A stretch of 64,000 nucleotides of DNA, taken from NCBI RefSeq assembly GCF_047511655.1, contig NC_133392.1:88963042-89027041 (forward strand), read 5' to 3'. The DNA comes from Castor canadensis (Eukaryota; Chordata; Mammalia; Rodentia; Castoridae). How positions within the stretch are numbered: the stretch's first letter is position 1; every line of letters starts with the position of its first letter. Positions 1 through 11,452 of the stretch are shown here, in pieces. Position numbers and translations under genes: made by a program. The notes beneath the pieces are model-generated. The model was not told where the DNA came from, did not search any database, and worked only from the letters and a program-made list of their open reading frames with translations.

Positions 1-241
1 ACAGTTGATAACAGAACTTACTTCACAATTATAGTGTCTACATTGTCAAAATCATTCTTCTTCTACTGCAAACCAAAATTTGACACTTTTTTTTTAACCT
101 CTGTAGTTGAGTGTCTTTGGGCAAAGAGATCTTGTTGTTGTAACTGAGCAACATTTCCTTGGTTTTAGAATATAATATTGTTTAAAACATGTTTTATAAG
201 CTAAGAATTTTGATACAAAGTTCTACTTCAAGAGACAATTC

Positions 242-345
242 CAGGACTGGTGGAGTGATTCAAGTGGTAGAGAACCTGCCTAGTAAGGATGAGATCCTGA
301 GTTCAAACCCCAGGACCACCAAAAGAAAAAAAGAAAAGAGAAAGA
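242..345 (+). repeat. ID-type SINE
   Basis: It has the tRNA-like body (GATTCAAGTGGTAGAG, GAGTTCAAACCCC) and an A/G-rich tail. Confidence 0.85.
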
Positions 346-474
346 TAATTCCAAACATCACTGTCCTATAACCTTTCGTAGAAGTGATGCTGACCACTGA
401 CTTAGTTCTTAGTCCTCAGTACTACAGCAAAATACCTTGGACAACTGGGTAATTTTAAAACAACAGAAACATCA

Positions 475-575
475 TTTTTTTCTTTTTCTTTTTTTTGTAA
501 ATGGAACTGGGGTTTCAGGGCTTTGCATTTGCAAAGCAGGTACTCTACTGCTTGAGACACACCTCCAGCCCTCTT
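475..575 (-). repeat. ID-type SINE, antisense
   Basis: The reverse complement shows the same tRNA-like body. A T-rich run at 475-498 is its A-tail, and CTTCC repeats abut its head side. Confidence 0.8.
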
Positions 576-611
576 TTTCCTTCCTTCCTTCCTTCCTCCC
601 TTCCTTCCTTC
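576..611. repeat. CTTC microsatellite
   Basis: A short CCTT/CTTCC array adjacent to the SINE. Confidence 0.8.
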
Positions 612-1738
612 CGTGCTGGAGATTGAATAATAGAAATGAATTGCTCATAGTTGTTGAGGCTGGGAAGTAAGATCAATGACTCTAGCAGATTCCGTGTCTG
701 GTGAGGGCACCCTCCACTCCATAGATGGCAATTTCTACCTCCCATGGTGGAAGGGACAAACAACCCTGGCCCAGGCCTCTTTCATAAAGGTACTAATCCT
801 CTTCACTCAGGGCACGACCTGATCACCTTGCAGTGGGGATTAGATTTTGACATAAGCACTTGGCAGAACACACACACATTCAGACTATAGCAGTCACATA
901 GGCAAAACAATGGAGTATTTTAGAGCTTCATTGTGAGAAATATCTGTTACCATACCTAGCAGTGTTTCCATGGCCTGCCCTGTCACTCTCCTACAAACAT
1001 TTTTTTAAATAGCTATAATTAGTGAACCCAACTTCTAGCAGCAAATGTCAACGTCAGCCTGCACTGTCTCCCTCTCCCCTCCCTTTTTTCCTGGGAGACA
1101 TCAAGTCCTAATGCATTTGTACTTTCCTCAAATAAAAGGCATCCTTTTCAGTGGCTGATGGAAAGGAACAGCTGGACTCTTTCAGAGGATGCATTAGGAA
1201 GTGATGGAGTACGCTAAAATGCAGCTGTCGCCACGATGAAAGTGGCTGCTCAGCACAAAGGGCTGCAACTCCAGGCACAAAGAACCAGCTCAAAGAATCT
1301 GCCTCTGGGGTCACATTGGTTCAGTGGGGAAGAAGTGTGAATGCTTCTCCCTCCCCAAAGTTACAGCATCTGCCAGAAACAGGAAGGGTGCTGGTGCAGG
1401 AGCTCACAGGTCACTTTGGCTGCCAGAGATTCTGGGCCTCTTACTGGACCCTGTGGTGAGGCCATGGGTGTCCCCCACCGTGCCCCACTCCCTAACCTAC
1501 AGTCAGGGCTGCTTACCCAGCAAAAGCAGAAGCTTTGAAATTCTAAGAGCTGCTCTGACTCCAGGCTCTGGAGAAATAAGTGAGCTGACTCCCACTTTAA
1601 CTATCTCATCTGCAGCCAGAACTCCTCACCCACGGGTCTTCAACCATGGCTGCCTTTGGAATGATCTAGAACCATTTTCATTAAAATGCCAGCCCAGAAA
1701 CCACCGCCAAAGACTCAAGATTTAATTGGCTTAGTTTC
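612..1738. other. No recognised gene or repeat
   Basis: Unique-looking sequence. A 133-codon plus-strand frame at 1324-1725 has no motif, splice context or family resemblance that I can support. Confidence 0.5.
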
Positions 1739-1750
1739 TGCCTGAACCTA

Positions 1751-2650
1751 TTTTTTTTTATTTTCATTTTTCTTTTATTATTCATATGTGCATACAAGGA
1801 TTGGTTCATTTCTCCCCACTGCCCCCACCCCCTCCCTTACCACCCACTCCGCCCCCTCCCTCCCCCCCCCAATAACCAGCAGAAACTATTTTGCCCTTAT
1901 TTCTAATTTTGTTGTAGAGAGAGTATAAGCAATAATAGGAAGGAACAAGAGTTTTTGCTGGTTGAGATAAGGATAGCTATACAGGGCATTGACTCACATT
2001 GATTTCCTGTGCATGGGTGTTACCTTCTAGGTTAATTCTTTTTGTTCTAACCTTTTCTCTAGTTCCTGGTCCCCTTTTCCTATTGGCCTCAGTTGCTTTA
2101 AGGTATCTGCTTTAGTTTCTCTGTGTTAAGGGCAACAAATGCTAGCTAGTTTTTTAGGTGTCTTACCTATCCTCATCCCTCCCTTGTGTGCTCTCGCTTT
2201 TATCATGTGCTCATAGTCCAATCCCCTTGTTGTGTTTGCCCTTGATCTAATGTCCACATATGAGGGAGAACATACGATTTTTGGTTTTTTGAGCCAGGCT
2301 AACCTCACTCAGAATGATGTTCTCCAATTCCATCCATTTACCAGCGAATGATAACATTTCGTTCTTCTTCATGCCTGCATAAAATTCCATTGTGTATAGA
2401 TACCACATTTTCTTAATCCATTCGTCAGTGCTGGGGCATCTTGGCTGTTTCCATAACTTGGCTATTGTGAATAGTGCCGCAATAAACATGGATGTGCAGG
2501 TGCCTCTGGAGTAACAGTCTTTTGGGTATATCCCCAAGAGTGGTATTGCTGGATCAAATGGTAGATCGATGTCCAGCTTTTTAAGTAGCCTCCAAATTTT
2601 CTTCCAGAGTGGTTGTACTAGTCTACATTCCCACCAACAGTGTAAGAGGG
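1751..2650 (-). mobile_element. LINE-1, 5'-truncated, ORF2 end and 3' UTR
   Basis: The insertion is flanked by a 16-bp duplication TGCCTGAACCTATTTT (1739-1754 and 2651-2666), with the T-run as antisense poly(A). ORF2 C-terminal coding is readable at 2247-2537 ([16 protein letters not shown]). It is close to the LINE-1 at 46.1 kb, so it belongs to a recently active subfamily. Confidence 0.92.
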
Positions 2651-2666
2651 TGCCTGAACCTATTTT

Positions 2667-3196
2667 AAAAAGTCCTGATAATTCCTTGGTGCAGTCAGGG
2701 CCCCAGGTCCCTACCTTTCATCCTCATCCAAGAACCCCTGGAACCCTCATTTCTTTTGTTCTACTTCTCTGACTTCCCTGCCCCTAACTCCTAACTGGGT
2801 TGACAAGTTGGTTTGTGAGATAGGATCCCTCACTTCTCCATTCTTTGGCCACTGAATAACCCTGTGCTCTTGTTGCTCAGGCTCCTTTCATTTTTGGCTC
2901 TGCAACATCAAACAGAAAAAGACCTCTTTTTTAGGGGTGGTCTCTCTTAAGAGAGGGGAAACAAATTGTTAAATAACACTCCTTTGCTTATTCCTGCTGT
3001 ACTGAAATTTTGGTAGTGCCTGAATTCCTCCCTAACCACAGCACCTGTGGAATGGCTTCTCTTCCAGGGCTCCAGCTCATACCAGTGTGTAGTAACATCT
3101 TTCTCCTTCAGGCAAGTGTGGGTAGAGATGACTCCCTGTTGTCCCAAGACCCTGGATGCTCACTGCCTTCTGATGGTTCCATTAGCCCTGCCTATC
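2667..3196. other. No recognised gene or repeat
   Basis: Unique-looking sequence with only short overlapping frames. Confidence 0.45.
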
Positions 3197-4093
3197 TGTT
3201 ATGGTTGGGATCTTAAATGTCACCCAAAGGCCCATATGCTAAAGAATTGGTGGTCAGCCAGTAGTGATCCAGGGAGTTGGTGAGACCTTTAGGAGGTAGG
3301 GCTTAAAAATGGAGGAATTTAGGTCACTGGGGTTTGCCCTTAAGGGGATATTGGTGAAATGGGAGATTTATGCAGGACTGAAAGCCTCCACTTGACCTTG
3401 CAAGGCTTAGGTGTTTAGCCAGAGGGAGAGTCAATTTTCTAGGTTCTTGTCTCACTAAGGGTCCAGAGTGTCTAGGAGGTTTTTATTCACTAGAGTAAGG
3501 TGTTACCCACTTTCATATGTTGACTAGCTATTGAACCAATGCAGGTTTATTGGATTCTTCTATGGCCATGTCCTGAGTGAACTACGGGGTTTGGAAGGGG
3601 TTGGTTCTCAAACTCCCATAAATAGTCCTCAAACTGCTTCTCCCACCACCCGTTGACTCCCCTTCTGCATAGGTGAACCTTAGATCATCCTGTTTTACTG
3701 CCCCATTCTGGAACACTTGTTGTAAGGTAAAACAGGAATGAAAACATTTTGTGACTAACTTTCTTTCTTTGTTTTAGTGTGTGACTCTAAACACAAAAGT
3801 CAACACAAAAGTGTGTTGAACTTTTTCCCTATCTGCCTGGCTTTTCCCTATCTTCCCGACTCCTAATATCTCACTGGGACCCTAGCTCCTTTCTGTCTCT
3901 CCATGCTTCCTGGCTGCCATGAGGTGAACAGCTTTCCTGTACATATGCTCTGCCATGATGTTCTGCCCCTCCACAGGCTCAAAGCAACAGTGATCATGGA
4001 TTGAAACCTCTGAAACTGTGAGCAAAAATAAAACTTTTCTCCTAAAAGTTGATTTTCTGATGTATTTTGTCAGTGACAAAAACCTAACACACA
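3197..4093 (+). mobile_element. MaLR-type solo LTR, interrupted
   Basis: The left part (3197 to about 3350) starts TGTTATGGTTGGGAT and the right part (about 3860-4093) ends with CTGAAACTGTGAGCAAAAATAAA and ACACA. Both match the LTR copies at 42.0 and 60.6 kb. About 500 bp between them are foreign to the LTR and unassigned. Confidence 0.65.
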
Positions 4094-4309
4094 ATACCTC
4101 TGTAAGTAAGCCATCAATGAAAGACTGTAATTCACCCTTTGAATGCATCATCTGCTTCCTGGTGGGACCTTGTCTGGTTCAACACAGACAGAGGTTCAAC
4201 AAGAAGAACTTAGGTCTCCTGAAACAATCCAGGGCTCTTTTTGGTTCCTCGGTCAGGACATCCCTTCCTCTAGAATTTCAGTAGGTAATAATAATAAACA
4301 GCTGTTTTT

Positions 4310-4655
4310 TGAGGTTTTTAATATGTTATGCAGAACATATTAAAATATTATCTCATTTAATCCTTACAGCAAGCTGTGAGGCAACCCTGTGAAGCAGGTT
4401 TTATTTATTATTACCATTTTAAAAATGAAAAACCTGCCAAGTGTGTAATCCCAGCACTCAAGAAACAAAGGCAGGAAGATTGATGTTCAATGCTAGCCTA
4501 GGCTACTGAGAACCCATCTTAAAAAAAAAAATGAAAGGAAGGAAGGAAGGAAGCTTGAGTTAGTAAGATTTGTAATCTATCTGGCAGAAGTCATGCAGCA
4601 AGTAAATGGCAGAGCAAGGACTCTTGTCTCACTGCTTAACTCACTACTTGATATT
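4310..4655 (-). repeat. MIR-type SINE, antisense, split
   Basis: ATCTCATTTAATCCTTACAGC and GGCAGAGCAAGGACTCTTG are old MIR-style segments separated by a younger B1-like insertion at 4432-4552. Confidence 0.6.
4432..4552 (+). repeat. B1-like SINE
   Basis: GTGTAATCCCAGCACTCAAG with a GGAAGGAAGG tail; it interrupts the MIR copy. Confidence 0.75.
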
Positions 4656-4667
4656 CAAAAGTGTAAA

Positions 4668-4788
4668 CTTAAAAAAAATTTTTTGGACATAGGATCTCAT
4701 TGTGTAGCCAGGCTTACCTCAGGCTGATTCTCCTGACTCATCCTTCTGATTGCTGGGATTGTAGGCATGTGTAGCCATGCCCCCCTAA
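4668..4788 (-). repeat. B1-like SINE, antisense
   Basis: GCTGGGATTGTAGGCATGTG on the plus strand is the reverse of a B1 head. Confidence 0.75.
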
Positions 4789-4794
4789 ACATTT

Positions 4795-5080
4795 TTAATT
4801 GAAATGTAATTATACATCTTTTTAGGATGTGGTGTGATAATTTGATACACGTATACAACATGTAATGATCAAATCAGGATAATTAGCATTCCATCTCCTT
4901 GAACATATATCAGTTCTTTGTGTTAGGAGCAGTTGAACTCATTTTTAGTTTTTTAAAATAGAATATATACTAAGCAATAGTAAACAAGAGTCAATTTACT
5001 ATGCTGTAGAACACTAGAACTTATTCCTCCTAGCTAACTGAATTTTGGAACTCCTTATCCCACCTCCTTCTCCTCATCTC
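4795..5080 (-). repeat. Old LINE-1 3' UTR fragment, antisense
   Basis: TTGAAATGTAATTATACATC and TTGATACACGTATACAACATG are typical of old mammalian LINE-1 3' UTR on the opposite strand. Confidence 0.55.
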
Positions 5081-5249
5081 TCCTTCCCCTTTACTTTCCT
5101 AGTCTTTAGTGACCCACTATTTTACTACTTCTATGAAATTCTTACAGGAAGCTCTGCACAGCTATGTCAATTCTTACATCCAGTGAGAATTCAGTCAAGA
5201 CACAAAATAGTGAAAGTGACAATAAAGTTTATTGGGAAAAGAATACATT

Positions 5250-5395
5250 TTCTTTCCTTTCCTTCCTTCTCTCCCTCCCTCTCTCCCTCCCTCCCTCCCT
5301 CCTTCCTTCTTTCCTTCCTTCCTTCCTTCCTTCCTTCCTCCCTCCCTCCCTCCTCCCTTCCTCCCTCCCTTTCTTCCTCCCTCCCTCTCTTTCTT
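5250..5395. repeat. CCTT/CCTC microsatellite
   Basis: About 145 bp of pyrimidine-only tetranucleotide repeats abut the tail side of an antisense SINE, so the array probably grew from the SINE tail. Frames through it encode only Ser/Pro/Leu-rich low complexity. Confidence 0.85.
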
Positions 5396-5583
5396 TGGTG
5401 GGACTAAGGTTTTGAACTCAGGGCTTTGTGCTCACAAAGCAGGCCCTCTACTGCTTGAGTCACACCTCCAGTCCATTTTTGGAGATGGAGTCTTGTGAAC
5501 TATTTACCTGGGCTGGCCTTGAACTGCAATCCTTCTGATCTCAGCCTCCCAAGTAGCTGCAGATGTGAGCCATGAGTGCCTGG
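5396..5583 (-). repeat. B1+ID composite SINE, antisense
   Basis: An antisense ID body (GAACTCAGGGCTTTGTGCTC, CTACTGCTTGAGTCACACC) is followed by an antisense B1 part (CTCAGCCTCCCAAGTAGCTG). Confidence 0.8.
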
Positions 5584-5884
5584 TGAAGAATACGTTCTCA
5601 ATAGACTGAAAGTGACTAGTCTCTATGGTGAGAACAACAGTATGTTTACCCTGGCACAGGTTTTTATTGACATTTAGGGGCTTGGAGCATTAGGTCCTTC
5701 TCCAGGACCAGTCCACAAGGCAGAGGTCACATTAAGCAAATTGGCAACCTATTTTTCTTGGTTACCGTGGCTTGAGGCTGGGGAGATTTGTGGAACTACA
5801 ATGTACATAGAGTTCACCTGACTCCTATGGTACAGTTTAGGCCCTGGGTCCTGGTTTTGTTAAGTTGAATGATTTAGTGTTGGT

Positions 5885-5975
5885 GCTGTTGTTGTTTTGG
5901 TGGTATTAGGGTTTGAACTCAGGGCTTTCAACTTGCTAGACAGGTGCTCTACCCCTGAGCCATGCCTCCAGCCCT
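5885..5975 (-). repeat. ID-type SINE, antisense
   Basis: GTTTGAACTCAGGGCTTTC and GGTGCTCTACCCCTGAGCCA read as the reverse tRNA-like body. Confidence 0.8.
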
Positions 5976-6179
5976 TTGTTTTGTTAAGTTAAAGATGCTG
6001 TCACTCATCTTAGTCTTCAGTAAAGCCTTAGGTGAGTGGGGGGACTCAAAAACATCCTGCGACAGACATCCTGTGACCTTGGTGAACTATTTTGATCTTA
6101 ACCTGTGAGATGGAAAGTTCAATTACCATATTTTCCCTCAGAGACTTTGTGATCTCTTATGTTACGTGCCAGTGTAAAA

Positions 6180-6655
6180 TGCAGGCCAGTGTTGAGGGTC
6201 CTTGCCTTCACAGGCCAGAGAACTGGCTCGTGAGGCAGCAGATTGACTTGTGAGACAAGGCAGGTACACAAAGTAGGATTTATTGTAGAGAAAGGAAAGG
6301 CTACAGCTAGGGCAGTGCAGTGGAGCTCAGAAACCGGTGGCTCCTTGCTCAGGTGAAGGCTGGGGCTTTTATGGATGCTTTAACTTAGGGTTAGGGTGTT
6401 AGGTGGGTTCTTATCATTGGCTGTGGATTCATGTGCATGGGCTCTCTTTGATGAGCTGGTCTGTTTACCCTTTACTGGGGAGAAACAACCTTGAGAGCGT
6501 TTTGTTTATCAGCCTTGTGGCAGATTTATGAGACCCTGTATCTCCTCCTCAGGGTGCAGGAATGCAGATTTATGAGCTTCCTCACAGTGCAGGGCCCTAG
6601 TGCTTGCCATGGGGGATGGGATACTGACTCACACATCTGTCTTTTAGGTCCCCAG
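6180..6655 (-). mobile_element. Possible LTR-like insert inside ERV family A
   Basis: This block is absent from the second family A copy. It carries an antisense AATAAA (near 6281) and promoter-like sequence. Exact ends and a target duplication were not resolved. Confidence 0.35.
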
Positions 6656-6784
6656 ACCCAACACTTACATTCCACCTGCTATCTAACATTTCCCCCACCA
6701 CCTCAAGGACTCAAGACCTTAAAGAATCCTCCATTCTAGGTTCCCTTTGCATATCCCCATCACTTATGTGTAACTGCTACCTAT

Positions 6785-6905
6785 CAAAATTAACATCTTT
6801 AGATTTCACAAATGAGAGAAAACATGGTATTTGTCTTTCTGTGCCTGGTTTATTTCACTTAGCATAATGTCCTCCTGATCCATCTATATTGCAGAGTGAG
6901 TACTT
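6785..6905 (-). repeat. Old LINE-1 fragment, antisense
   Basis: ATGAGAGAAAACATGGTATTTG and TTTCACTTAGCATAATGTCC are typical of old LINE-1 3' ORF2/UTR antisense. Confidence 0.6.
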
Positions 6906-7570
6906 TCATAATTCCTAGGTTTTTACCTTGTGATAGCACACTCACACTTTTGACACTTTGACCTCCCAAATTGTGGTCTGGTTGTAGCCTGCTGGGAATT
7001 CAGAATTGAGAGGTGGTAGGGAAGGGGCGGGGGAATAATCTAGGAAATAGCACTGGGAGATAATTCTGCTTGAACTAAGGGGCTGGCAAGAGCTTAAGAG
7101 GCAATAATGTTGCATTAGCAAGAGAAAGGGCAGAACAGACTTGAGGTAGAAAATGCTGCAAGCAGCTTATACCACACACAGGAGGGGCCACCCCTGGTGC
7201 CCAAAAAGCTGAGTAACAGAGCTCCCAGAGTTTGCAAAATGAGTTGTGGATTTTAAATAGCAGGAGAGCCCACATGATGCCTGCATCTACCAGGAACCTT
7301 TGCCATCCAGGGCAGAGTTAAAATACCACTGACATCTCTCAGTGAAAACATGAGCCTTTGCACACAGAAAGGCCAAATTTCTTTCTCCTGCAATCCTCTA
7401 TTCCCAACTGGCCTCAAAGTGAGCAAAACAAGTCCTTCAATTTGTCACTTATTTGTCCCCAATAAGAATTATAAACTTGAGTTCTATACATTTTTGAGGT
7501 CCCTTATATATGTATCTTCTTAAAAACTACATGTTATTTTTCTCTTTATAAAAATAAATTTATATGTATA
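6906..7570. other. No recognised gene or repeat
   Basis: Unique-looking sequence without supported features. Confidence 0.45.
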
Positions 7571-7571
7571 T

Positions 7572-7655
7572 ATGTATTTTTGGTTGCACTACGGTTTGAA
7601 CTCAGGACTTCAGGCTTGCTAGGCAGGCACTCTTGCCACTTGAGCCACTCTGCAA
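7572..7655 (-). repeat. ID-type SINE, antisense
   Basis: GGTTTGAACTCAGGACTTCAG and CTTGCCACTTGAGCCACTC show the reverse tRNA-like body. Confidence 0.8.
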
Positions 7656-8287
7656 GTGGAAAATTTAAAAAGAGAAAATATGGCAGAAGTAAAACTCACC
7701 TTTAATATCATTGTCCAGGGGTAACTATTAATTTCATTTTGGTTTGTGACAAAATGGTTTTCATATGCTTCAGGGAACTTGGAATATGGAAAAAGCTGAA
7801 ACTGGAGTTTTAGACCCAAGACCCAAACTTCTGGGTTTCCACAATTCAGGTTCAGCCAAATAAAGAGGTGTGCTGAAGAGCAGACAAAGGAGACTTATTA
7901 TGAAGCTCAGGACCTTCTGTGGGAAGAGGCATAGTAAGAAGTTAGCCCATCATTAGCTTTCTTTGGGGTGTAGACATGGCTATTTGTTTAAGTAGACAAG
8001 AGAACTGGGAGCAGGGGACAAAAGGTACGAATAGCTAAACAGTTCTAGTCAGAGGTGTGGTCTAGGTGGTCATTATTTCAGTCCTTGTTCTGGGAGAGGT
8101 TCTGGAGTTGTAATCTAGAGTCATTGTTGCCTAGCCAGTGGCCCATCCTGAGGAGTCTTTACTGTTGGGGGTAGTTTTGGTCCCTTGTCATGGAGATGTT
8201 ATCATCTGTCTTTCCTGGAATCTGAGGTGATTTCAAGGTGAGTGTGAAAAGAATGGCTTAGAGCAAAGACATACAAAATGAAGGACA
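7656..8287. other. No recognised gene; flank of the older ERV
   Basis: Unique-looking sequence ending at the GATGC target duplication. Confidence 0.45.
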
Positions 8288-8292
8288 GATGC

Positions 8293-8624
8293 TGTTGGCA
8301 ATAATGGCGCCGATAGGTTTCAGTTCTTACTGCACCCTTAAGCTTCTGTTTTCTAGGGTCATGGTCCTGCCTCCCAGGGGCACAGTCCTGCCTCAAGTCT
8401 AGCTTGAATTCTCCTTCTGCCCCAACCTCCAATCAGCATGAACCATAAGATCCTAACCAATCAGATCATGCCGAGTCTCATTGAGGGGTATTTAAGCCCC
8501 TGCCCCTCTCTCCTTCTCTCTCTTGGCTCTCTCTGCTCTCTCCCTCTCCCACCTAGCAATAAAAAATCTCTTGGCCAGATCACTCCTCTCCACGTGGACA
8601 TTTTGGGGCCTATACTTCCTTACA
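8293..8624 (+). repeat. 5' LTR of the older ERV
   Basis: It runs from TGTTGGCAATAATGG to CCTTACA. It contains a TATA-like TATTTAAG at about 8489, CT-rich sequence and AATAAA near 8560. Relative to the 3' copy it has a 21-bp insertion near 8360-8395. Confidence 0.85.
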
Positions 8625-8626
8625 TT

Positions 8627-8644
8627 TGGTGCCATGACTCGGGG
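8627..8644 (+). other. Primer binding site, tRNA-His type
   Basis: TGGTGCCATGACTCGGGG begins two bases after the LTR. It matches the remembered His-type site (TGGTGCCGTGACTCGG) except for one G to A change at a former CpG. HERV-H uses this type. Confidence 0.7.
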
Positions 8645-9117
8645 CAGGTTTCCCCACTAATCCTGGTGGGACCCCGATTCCACTCACCCCAGGACCACAT
8701 GAGGACGTGACTGGCCAGGACTCATCTTCCCGATCGCCCTGCTTGCATCCAACACTGGACATTCTTTGGTGAGTCCACATACCCTTCTCGGGCTCCCTTT
8801 GTGGTCTCTCCCTTTGGTGTCTCCGGGGTTTTCAAACACTCCCCCTGTTTGGCTATCTCTGGGTGGCTCAGGTGGCAGAAGGATTCCCTCAGTTGCTGGG
8901 CTTGGATCCATTTTGTCATGGGTCTCAGAGACCCCTCATCAAAAAGCCTGGGCCCAGGTGACCCATAGCTCTCGGCCATTCGGCCCAGCATGCCACGAGA
9001 ACTCAATTACGATTGATTTTCATGGGCATTGTGCTGTTGTTGGGTATTTGTGCTGTGTAAGGACACTTCACAGTACATAATATCCTCCTCTCCCATTTCA
9101 GGACCAGATCCCACACA
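8645..9117 (+). other. Leader of the older ERV
   Basis: This is 473 bp between the primer site and the gag ATG. No conserved coding frame was recognised; by position it is untranslated leader. Confidence 0.55.
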
Positions 9118-9405
9118 ATGGGTGCCTCTACATCCTCTTTGCCATCTGACTCCCCATTGAGATGCCTCCTCAATAATTTAGACACCTTGGGTTTGACCCC
9201 AGAGATAAAACCAAAAAAATTGATCCGCTTTTGCACTCAAACCTGGCCCACTTATCCTTTAGACAACCAGTCACTGGCCCCTTTTTGGGTCTTTAAATCC
9301 CAACCTTTTATGGGACATATAACTACTGTGAGCGATCGGGACAATGGGGAGAGATTCCATTATGTCCAAGCCTTTTCATACCTCCGTCTAAATCTGGCTC
9401 TCTGA
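9118..9405 (+). pseudogene. gag: Older ERV gag: matrix remnant
   Basis: A 95-codon frame starts MGAST, a myristoylation-type start, and continues SPLRCLLNNLDTLGL and CTQTWPTYPLDNQ, a pattern typical of class I ERV matrix domains. It lies at the expected distance from the primer site. The frame closes at a TGA and proline-rich, Gag-like sequence follows in broken frames to about 9540. Confidence 0.75.
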
Positions 9406-10540
9406 CTTCAAATCCTCCCTCTGTACTTTCTGTTCCCTTGCACAGATTCTATCATCCTGTAAACCAGTTTCTAAATCAGCCAATTCCTCTCCAAACCTCC
9501 TCCTTCCCCATGTAAGCAGACTTCTTGCACTGCTTACAATACCTATCTCCTCTTATCTTCCTGAAAAACTTTCCCTGTCATGGAGTTAAGCAAGCCACTC
9601 CTTGCCAATTCTGGCCTCAAGGCGATTCCAGCTCTGAGAGAGCTCATGCTTTATTCGGTGACCTGAGAGTGGAGGTTTCATTTTGCTGAAAGCCTGCCAG
9701 TACCAATCAATGGGAGCAACCTGGAGACACAGGTGATGGCTAATCCCTTAAGCCTGTATCATGCCTCCAGGCTCTGCCTTCCCCTCCCTTACCTCCCTTA
9801 CCTTTCTGCCTCCTCCATGGTCTCACCACATGTCCTTTGTCTCTGTCTGCCTTCCCTTCCCTGAGCTTACTGGGACCTTGCCTCCCATGAAAAACCTGTA
9901 GCATGGTATCTTATGACTTAAGTTATTCCAACTAGCTTGCCAGGCCTCTCAGTCTAACATAACTTTAAATCAGCTGCTTTACAAAGGCACTTACAAAAAA
10001 ACTGTGGCTGCCATGCTCATGCTCTAACTCCAACCCCACAAGGGGAGGAGGGAAAGCAAACAGGCGCACCTGTGCACAGGATGCCAGCTTCTGGACACAG
10101 CAAAAATGCCTGCCATAGCTAAGAAAATCCATAGAGAGGACCCAGCAAATCCTGGCTGCCAGCCACACGTGGCGATGGCTGCAGTCCACCACCACTTCCC
10201 CTAGAATAAAAGCACGCAGAGTACACAGGAAGTGGGGAGGGGCGACAGGCCGCAGGATCAGGCCAAGGCAGTCAGGGTCATTTGTCCCAGGTGTGTGTGG
10301 AGGGAGTGGTGCGATGCACAAGTCCTGCTCCTAGCCCCACCTCACACCTCAGGGCATTAGACCCTTGTGAGTCAATTGTTAGCTCAAGGTTATAGTTCCA
10401 GAAATAACTAAATAGACATTACTGTGGTCTCTAAATTTCTCATTTAGAATTTTCTATACCTTTGGCCTCAGCATAAATTTTCCCCTCCAAATATTAACAC
10501 TAGTTGTCCCGTATGGCACTGTTAGTGGCCTGAAATGCCC
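9406..10540. other. Partly assigned interior between gag fragments
   Basis: The first 150 bp look like decayed proline-rich Gag. About 9990-10330 is relatively GC-rich with no recognised domain. A 118-codon minus-strand frame there shows no family motif and is not called. Confidence 0.4.
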
Positions 10541-10790
10541 TCTGAATGCCCTTCTCTAACTTTACAAATGATTTCTTTGTTAAAAAGATAGCCTTTATTA
10601 AAGAGGCTGCCTGCTGTTAGCTAAAAGACAGGATCCTAACGTTTTGTTCTTTCTAGATGGAATCTGAATCTTCCAGTCTTCTGGCTGGTAGATGTTGGAA
10701 GCTTTGTACTGAAGCCTGGCCTCAGTATGCCTTGGGTGACCAAGAGAAGTGGTTTCACAGGGCTCCTTAAATTACAATAAACCTTTTCTA

Positions 10791-10821
<31 letters not shown>

Positions 10822-11245
10822 GGTAAACTGAAGTCCCCTATACAAATTTCTCTCATTAGAAAAGCAATGGGTTCTGGCCCAGGCCACTCAGGTTTGAAGG
10901 ACTGAAGTACAGACTGCGGGAGGTCCCAAAAGGGCGATGAGTGGTCAAGGAGACACTTCTCCTCCCTAGGAAAATGCCTGTTTGCATTTGAAAGGCATCT
11001 CCACCCTCAGGCAATGCAAACTAGGCTATAAAACCCACTCCCCACCCTGACCTACGATGGTTTCCGGGTCCCCATGCATTCTCCAATTTGCAGTCTTTCT
11101 CTTCTCTTTTCTCCAACTGAATTCTCTATAAAGAAAATCTTTCCGACCTGTGCTGTTAGAGTCTGTCTGTGCTTTCATTCTCAGAGCAGGCTCAAGAACC
11201 CTGAGCATCTGAAATTCCTGCTCGTGTCATCCGTGCATCAGGTTG
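10541..11245 (+). mobile_element. Possible second retroviral-like insert with gag-like scrap and poly(A)
   Basis: At 10658-10790 the plus strand encodes GRCWKLCTEAWPQYALGDQEKW, which resembles a class I matrix segment again, although matrix was already seen at 9118. It is followed by AATAAA at 10777 and an A-run at 10797-10820. The next 400 bp carry TATAAAA near 11026 and a CT-rich stretch, like an LTR. This suggests another element inserted in, or recombined with, the older ERV. Confidence 0.35.
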
Positions 11246-11249
11246 GAAA

Positions 11250-11345
11250 TGATTATGTGGCTCAAGCAGTAGAGTGCCGCTTTATAAGCAGAAAGTCTTG
11301 AGTTCAAGCCCAGTACAGCCAAAGTAAGAAATAATAATAATAATA
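11250..11345 (+). repeat. ID-type SINE
   Basis: It has the tRNA-like body (GTGGCTCAAGCAGTAGAG, GAGTTCAAGCCC) and an AATAATAATA tail. It lies inside the older ERV. Confidence 0.8.
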
Positions 11346-11349
11346 TTTG

Positions 11350-11452
11350 AGGCTGTGGAAGTAGCTCAAGGGGAGAATGTCTGCCCAGTATGTGCAAAGC
11401 CCTGGGTTCAATTCCCCAGCATTACTAAAAAAAAAAATAAAATAAATAAAAT
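11350..11452 (+). repeat. ID-type SINE
   Basis: A second tRNA-derived SINE directly follows the first, with GGTTCAATTCCCC and an A-rich tail with TAAA repeats. It probably targeted the tail of its neighbour. Confidence 0.8.

Larger units (their letters stand above)
5164..6688 (-). mobile_element. ERV 3' LTR, family A copy 1, with nested inserts
   Basis: In antisense reading the LTR starts TGTTAGATAGCAGGTGG after a purine tract (GGTGGTGGGGGAAA) and ends TTGACA at 5164, with an AATAAA near 5225. A second copy lies at 23.7-25.4 kb. Inserts within this copy are a SINE with a long CCTT/CCTC array (5250-5583), another SINE (5885-5975) and probably a further LTR-like piece (6180-6655). Confidence 0.6.

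Noticed and set aside
5045-5498. Ser/Pro/Leu-rich frames of 83-120 codons
   Set aside because: They translate the CCTT/CCTC microsatellite; low-complexity artefacts.
9965-10321. 118-codon minus frame inside the older ERV
   Set aside because: No family motif, no start context and no second copy; not enough to call a gene.
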